DNA from: DAOTXN01 sp034435435
GTDB taxonomy: Bacteria > Chloroflexota > Anaerolineae > S140-20
NCBI GenBank assembly: GCA_034435435.1
Contig: DAOTXN010000108.1
Location: 20,246-84,245, forward strand
DNA length: 64,000 bases
Reading direction: 5' to 3'
Shown here piece after piece: positions 59,793 through 64,000 of the stretch. A program made the position numbers and the translations under genes. Position 1 is the stretch's first letter. Every line of letters begins with the position of its first letter. Below the pieces are notes generated by a model, which was not told the DNA's origin, ran no database searches, and saw only the letters and a program-made list of their open reading frames with translations.

Positions 59793-60602
59793 TTAGCCGG
59801 CCTGCAGGCGTCCGGCTTGCCAGACCACCGGCCGCACATCGGGCGATCGGAGATCAAGCAACGCCGACAGCGACCGCGCCAGGGCCGTCGGGGCGCCGCT
59901 GGTGAAAAACACGTGTTGGGCAGGCCGTACGGGCGGGCAAAGCCGCTCGCGGAAAAGCCGAACGGTTTGGCGCGCCACCGCAGGCGCGGGGTCAATGATG
60001 CGCACCTCTGGTCCCACCACGCGGGCAATGGCGAGCGCCAGAAAAGGGTAGTGGGTGCAGCCCAACACTAAGGTATCGATGCCGGCGACCATCAGCGGCG
60101 CCAAACAATCGCGCAGGCGGGTCTCGGTCGCGGGTGAATCCAGCTCACCCGTCTCGACCGCCTCCACCAGGCCAGGGCAGACCTGGGTCAACACTTGGGC
60201 GCCCGTCGCGTAGCGGTCCAGCAGCGAGGCGAACAACTCGCCCTGAAACGTGGCCGGCGTGGCGATGACTCCGATGATTCCCGTCCGGCTCGTTTCGACG
60301 GCGGGCTTGATGGCCGGTTCCATGCCCACAAAGGGGACATCGGGAAAGGTTTCACGCAGGTGATACAGCGCCGCCGCCGACGCCGTGTTGCAGGCCACCA
60401 CGATCAGCCGGGCGCCTTGCGCCAGCAAAAAACAGGTGATCGCCGTAGACAAGTCCCGAATCTGCGAGATGGGACGCGTCCCGTAGGGCACGTGGGCCTG
60501 GTCGGCCAGGTAGATCAGGGGTACGGAAGAAAGTTGGCGGGCAATCTCCTGCCACACCGATAGCCCGCCGACGCCGGAATCAAAAACGCCGATGCTGCTC
60601 AT
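59793..60602 (-). CDS. murI: Glutamate racemase
   Basis: 269 residues: [15 protein letters not shown] at the start, Cys71 in VACNTASAA and Cys182 in LGCTHYPF as the two catalytic cysteines. It makes D-glutamate for peptidoglycan, which shows the host makes a murein wall. ATG 60602 lies within the last 23 bp of the amidotransferase gene, so both are co-translated after rplS. Confidence 0.95.
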   Translation of the reverse strand: MSSIGVFDSGVGGLSVWQEIARQLSSVPLIYLADQAHVPYGTRPISQIRDLSTAITCFLLAQGARLIVVACNTASAAALYHLRETFPDVPFVGMEPAIKPAVETSRTGIIGVIATPATFQGELFASLLDRYATGAQVLTQVCPGLVEAVETGELDSPATETRLRDCLAPLMVAGIDTLVLGCTHYPFLALAIARVVGPEVRIIDPAPAVARQTVRLFRERLCPPVRPAQHVFFTSGAPTALARSLSALLDLRSPDVRPVVWQAGRLQAG

Positions 60603-61365
60603 CGCGGGCCGCCCGGACGAACGCATCAAACAGGCGCTGCATAGCCGGGTCGGTCGGGGCCAACGACTCCGGATGCCACTGGACACCGATGGCAAAGGGA
60701 TGTCCACGCACTTCGATGGCTTCAACCAGCCCGTCAGGGGCGTGACCGACAGCGATTAAATCGGGGGCCAGTTGTTTAATACCCTGGTGATGCAAGCTAT
60801 TGACGGGAAAATCTGTCCCGCCCATGATGGCAGCGACGCGGCTATCGGGTGCGAGTGCTACAACGTGGGGTCGCAAATCGCGGGCAAAACCGGCGCTCTG
60901 AAAATAGGCGTGGCGAATAGCGCCCGGCATATCGTCTGCGATGTCCTGGTAGAGGCTGCCGCCTAGAGCCACGTTGAGGATCTGGTGGCCCCGACAAATC
61001 GCAAACAGAGGTCTACCCTGTTGAATGGCCCAACGCGCGAGCTTGATCTCCATCTCGTCGCGCTCGCGGTCGATCTCGGACGTTTTGGGACCGAGTTGCT
61101 CACCGTAGCACGCTGGGTCTACATCGCCGCCGCCCGACAGCAACACGCCGTCTACGCGCTCAAAGATGGTGCGTAAGACTGCCTCGTCCAGACCGTGTGG
61201 AATTTGCAACGGCGCGCCGCCGGCCGCCGCCACGCCATTGCTGTAGGCCGGAGTCAGCGCCACGACGGCCAGGCCCGCTGGGCGCGCGGTCGTGGTTTTG
61301 AAGGTGGAAATCGCAATAAGCGGTTGTGTGTAGGGCACCCATCGACCCCATGCACAAAGGCTCAC
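60580..61365 (-). CDS. Class I amidotransferase (peptidase C26, PuuD-like)
   Basis: Nucleophile Cys124 in [16 protein letters not shown], His in GVQWHPES and the early LSGGGDVDP define gamma-glutamyl-GABA hydrolase-type proteins. It cleaves gamma-glutamyl amides, perhaps of polyamines. The GTG start overlaps the rplS stop by 4 bp (GTGA). Grouping with rplS and murI seems to be an operon of convenience. Confidence 0.85.
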   Translation of the reverse strand: MSLCAWGRWVPYTQPLIAISTFKTTTARPAGLAVVALTPAYSNGVAAAGGAPLQIPHGLDEAVLRTIFERVDGVLLSGGGDVDPACYGEQLGPKTSEIDRERDEMEIKLARWAIQQGRPLFAICRGHQILNVALGGSLYQDIADDMPGAIRHAYFQSAGFARDLRPHVVALAPDSRVAAIMGGTDFPVNSLHHQGIKQLAPDLIAVGHAPDGLVEAIEVRGHPFAIGVQWHPESLAPTDPAMQRLFDAFVRAARDEQHRRF

Positions 61366-61715
61366 GACATGCGCTTTTCGCGCAAGCGTGCAGCCTTGCC
61401 GCGCCGACCGCGCAGATAGTACAATTGGGCGCGACGGACACGCGTGCGACGCATCACTTCGACCTTTTCGACACGCGGTGAATGCAACAAAAACGTGCGC
61501 TCTACGCCGATGCCATGCGAGGCAACCCGGCGCACGGTAAAATTGGCATTCACACCCCCGCGACGCAAACGAATGACCGTGCCCTGGAAAACCTGAACCC
61601 GTTCGCGGTCGCCTTCGACGATGCGAGCGTGCACGCGCACAGTGTCTCCGGGTCGCATGTCCGGGATATTGGGGTTGGGTTCTAACTCTTTTTCAAGGGA
61701 CTCTACCAGGTTCAT
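61362..61715 (-). CDS. rplS: 50S ribosomal protein L19
   Basis: 117 residues: [47 protein letters not shown] and [18 protein letters not shown] match L19. It sits at the 30S/50S interface. ATG 61715 is preferred because L19 usually begins MNxxxxLE and GGATGGG precedes it; an ATG at 61727 is possible. Usual neighbours trmD and rimM are absent. Confidence 0.95.
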   Translation of the reverse strand: MNLVESLEKELEPNPNIPDMRPGDTVRVHARIVEGDRERVQVFQGTVIRLRRGGVNANFTVRRVASHGIGVERTFLLHSPRVEKVEVMRRTRVRRAQLYYLRGRRGKAARLREKRMS

Positions 61716-61741
61716 TTGACAACCCATCCTTATCAGAATAA

Positions 61742-61770
61742 TCGCTGCCCCATAAGGCGCGAGGCAGCGA
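61742..61770 (-). promoter_or_regulatory. Hairpin in the rplS leader
   Basis: TCGCTGCC (61742-61749) and GGCAGCGA (61763-61770) form an exact 8-bp stem with a 13-base loop in the 5' untranslated RNA of rplS, ending about 27 bases before the start. Candidate autoregulatory site for L19. Confidence 0.5.
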
Positions 61771-61776
61771 GAAAAG

Positions 61777-61805
61777 ATTATACCACACTCGACGTGTCAG
61801 GACAA
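61777..61805 (-). promoter_or_regulatory. Promoter of rplS
   Basis: Minus strand TTGTCC (61805-61800), 17-bp spacer, extended -10 TGGTATAAT ending at 61777. Confidence 0.75.
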
Positions 61806-61812
61806 GCCTACC

Positions 61813-61840
61813 TTGAAAAATACGTGTTTTCGTTTATACT
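61813..61840 (+). promoter_or_regulatory. Promoter of the acyl-CoA synthetase gene
   Basis: TTGAAA (61813-61818), 16-bp spacer, TATACT (61835-61840). An inverted repeat CGTGA/TCACG at 61846-61861 in the leader could be an operator. Confidence 0.65.
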
Positions 61841-61874
61841 TGTCCCGTGACACGTTTCACGTCAGGAGTGCGTT

Positions 61875-64000
61875 ATGCACGAAATCTTTTACCCCAATAG
61901 CGTCGCCGTGGTCGGCGTGTCGGACAAACCCACCAATCTAGGGCGCAACATCGTCGCCAATCTGATGGATTTTGGCTTTCAGGGCATCGTCTATGCCGTT
62001 GGCCCCAGCGGCGGCGTCATCGCCACTCGGCGCATTTATCGCTCGGTGGTAGACATTCCCGATCACGTGGACTTGGCGATTATTTTGACGCCCGCCCACA
62101 CTCTACCTGGCGTACTAAAAGAGTGCGGTCAAAAGGGCATCAAGTGGGCAGTGATCGAGACAGCGGGTTTTCGCGAATACGGCGAACAAGGTCATCAGAT
62201 CGAGCAAGAGATGCTAGGTGTAGCAAAAGAATACGGTATTCGTTTCATCGGCCCCAACTGTATCGGCGTCATCAACATGGAGAACGGCCTATGCGTGCCC
62301 TTTCCCCGCCTCAAGCCATTCATAAAACCTGGCGACGTGTCGTTCATCTCGCAGAGCGGCGGCGTGGGTATCAGCGTGATGAACCTGATGGCGAACGAGG
62401 GCCTGGGACTGAACAAGTTTGTCTCTGCCGGCAATATGCTCAACATTGGAGCCGAAGAGCTGTTGGAATATCTGATCAACGACCCTGGTACGCGCCTGAT
62501 TTTTTTGTACCTGGAGGGCATCCAGGACGGGCGTCAGTTGATGGAGGCAGCCCGCCGCTCGGACAAGCCTATTTTGGCCTTCAAATCCAACGTGGGAGGA
62601 TTGGGCAAACGCATCGCCGCCTCGCACACCGCTTCGCTCTCCAGCGACGACAAGGTAGTGGAGGCGGCGTTTCGGCAGTGTGGGATCACCCGCGTGCGCG
62701 ACGCCACGAGCCTCGGCAACAACTTGAAGATTCTGCACCTGCCGCCCATGCGCGGCAAGAGCCTGGCCGTCATCTCGCGCTCCGGCGGCCATGCGGTGGT
62801 GGCCGCCGACGCCTGTGAAGCGGCCGGCTTTGAGCTGGCGCCGTTTCCAGAAGCTTTTATCCGCGAGATAGAAAAGCACTTTCGCGCCTCGGTGATCAAG
62901 CTGACCAACCCGCTGGACCTGGGCGACCTGTTCGACCTGGAGGTATACGCCGACATCGTCGAGCGCACGTTGCAGCAGCCGGGAGTGGACGGCGTGGTTT
63001 TTTTGCACACTTCGGTCTCGGACACCGAGCGCGACCAGACCCGCGAGTTGCTCCAGCGGCTGATCAAACTACCAGCCAGATATGAAAAACCGGTCGCCAT
63101 TTACATCTCGACCGCCGCCGACGAGGTGACCTATCTCAAAAAGGCTTTCGACTATCCCCTGTTCACGCAGGTCGTCGAAACCATTCGCGCCCTGGAGTTG
63201 AGTCATCGCTATTATTGGGAACAGCAAGAGGTGCACGCCGAAGAAGAAATCCCCGCATTCGACGTGAACCGCGTGGCTGTCCAGGCGCTCATCGAAAGAG
63301 CCAGGGCCGAAGGACGCGATCTGCTGCTGCACGAAGCGGTGCAAGTCCTGACCCACTATGGCATCCCCGTGGCCCAGAGCATCCAGGCCACGACGGTGGA
63401 GGAGATGCAAGCCGCCGCCGAGCGCATCGGCTATCCGGTGGCGATCAAGGTCATTTCAGAGGGTATCTCGCACAAGTCAGACGTAGGAGGCGTGCAGCTC
63501 AACTTGCGCAACAGCGCCGCCGTGGCCGAGGCTTTTCAAGATATGCGCGAGCGCATCGGTCGGGCCTACCCCGACGTCAAGATCGACGGCGTGCTGGTCC
63601 AACCCATGGCGACCGGCGGGCGCGAGCTGATCTTGGGCGGGCGACGGGACGCCCAGTTCGGCCCGGTGGTGTTGGTGGGTATGGGCGGCGTCTTTGTGGA
63701 GATTTTTGAAGAGGTCGCGCTGCGGGTCGCTCCCATCCCCCGGCGCGAGGCGCTGGCAATGATCAAAGAACTGCGCGGCGCGCCGATTTTGATGGGCGCG
63801 CGCGGGCACAAGCGTTCCGACCTCGAGGCGGTCGTGGACGCCATTTTGCGCCTGTGTCAGTTGTTAGCTACCCATAGGTCCGTGGGACCAACGCTTTCAG
63901 CAAGAAACACCTCGCGCCGCCGGGCCAGACGCGGTATACTAGGGGGAGGAGGCAGACAGTCAAGACCGGTAGCGCATTGGTGCGTGAGAGCCCGTGAGTT
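61875..64000 (+). CDS. ADP-forming acyl-CoA synthetase, alpha-beta fusion, 3'-incomplete
   Basis: An open frame from ATG 61875 (CAGGAG upstream) to the window end. Residues 1-130 form a CoA-binding domain (VAVVGVSDKPTNLG); FISQSGGVGISV and SHTASLSSDDK (active-site His) belong to the ligase domains; from about 475 an ATP-grasp domain follows (HEAVQVLTHYGIPVAQS, GYPVAIKVIS, HKSDVGGVQLNL). It makes ATP from acyl-CoA and ADP, or the reverse. From about 63867 the sequence stops resembling the family (expected DFPEI...DINP is absent), so the 3' end may be disrupted. Confidence 0.8.
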   Translation, partial: MHEIFYPNSVAVVGVSDKPTNLGRNIVANLMDFGFQGIVYAVGPSGGVIATRRIYRSVVDIPDHVDLAIILTPAHTLPGVLKECGQKGIKWAVIETAGFREYGEQGHQIEQEMLGVAKEYGIRFIGPNCIGVINMENGLCVPFPRLKPFIKPGDVSFISQSGGVGISVMNLMANEGLGLNKFVSAGNMLNIGAEELLEYLINDPGTRLIFLYLEGIQDGRQLMEAARRSDKPILAFKSNVGGLGKRIAASHTASLSSDDKVVEAAFRQCGITRVRDATSLGNNLKILHLPPMRGKSLAVISRSGGHAVVAADACEAAGFELAPFPEAFIREIEKHFRASVIKLTNPLDLGDLFDLEVYADIVERTLQQPGVDGVVFLHTSVSDTERDQTRELLQRLIKLPARYEKPVAIYISTAADEVTYLKKAFDYPLFTQVVETIRALELSHRYYWEQQEVHAEEEIPAFDVNRVAVQALIERARAEGRDLLLHEAVQVLTHYGIPVAQSIQATTVEEMQAAAERIGYPVAIKVISEGISHKSDVGGVQLNLRNSAAVAEAFQDMRERIGRAYPDVKIDGVLVQPMATGGRELILGGRRDAQFGPVVLVGMGGVFVEIFEEVALRVAPIPRREALAMIKELRGAPILMGARGHKRSDLEAVVDAILRLCQLLATHRSVGPTLSARNTSRRRARRGILGGGGRQSRPVAHWCVRARE

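Overview
The window is GC-rich, gene-dense bacterial chromosome. Signs of a free-living Chloroflexota-like (Anaerolineae-type) organism are Thr/Pro-rich linkers in secreted proteins, a sortase, an SDR-type threonine dehydrogenase, extended -10 promoters and many small palindromic repeats. The phylum is an inference from style, not a marker-based assignment. I saw no rRNA, tRNA, CRISPR array, prophage or intact transposase.

Layout. 1-8.3 kb: the end of a VIT/VWA surface protein, then a minus-strand envelope operon (7TM protein, TlpA-like thioredoxin, Lgt-like protein, sortase, DUF6391-like protein, nucleotidyltransferase-fold protein, YfhO-like protein). 8.4-12.2 kb: secreted CAP protein, secreted TIM-barrel-like protein and a HlyD-type lipoprotein. 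12.3-22.2 kb: minus-strand polysaccharide locus (epimerase, initiating sugar transferase, DegT aminotransferase, GT4, flippase, lipoprotein, Wzz/BY-kinase-like protein, O-antigen ligase-like protein). 22.3-40.6 kb: minus-strand accessory block. 40.8-64 kb: mostly housekeeping genes (EamA transporter, S9 and M20 peptidases, DsbA-like protein, Dtd, class IV aminotransferase, Tdh-Kbl threonine degradation, two-component system, ROK kinase, tryptophanase-like lyase, EF-G paralogue, MurI, C26 amidotransferase, L19, ADP-forming acyl-CoA synthetase).

The most interesting region is 25-40.6 kb. It contains the components known to turn L-proline into a halogenated pyrrole-2-carboxyl thioester: a free-standing adenylation domain whose ten-residue code reads DLFYLALVCK, a free-standing carrier protein, an acyl-CoA-dehydrogenase-like enzyme with its putative base at Glu244 as in prolyl-carrier-protein dehydrogenases, and a flavin halogenase that closely resembles PltA. 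Two further tandem halogenase-like flavoproteins sit beside them. Interleaved are NrtS, two cation/proton antiporters, a sulfotransferase, two acyltransferase-fold proteins with an unusual HxxxHG motif, a polysaccharide deacetylase, WbqC and a fused double sulfatase. The block continues in the same direction into the polysaccharide locus. My hypothesis is a halopyrrole pathway that either makes a small molecule or decorates a surface glycan or lipid.

Intergenic DNA holds several repeat families. Two are 117-bp elements with 19-bp terminal inverted repeats, and a third, 140-bp, composite copy carries other repeats inside. Several repeats supply stop codons or terminal residues to the neighbouring genes.
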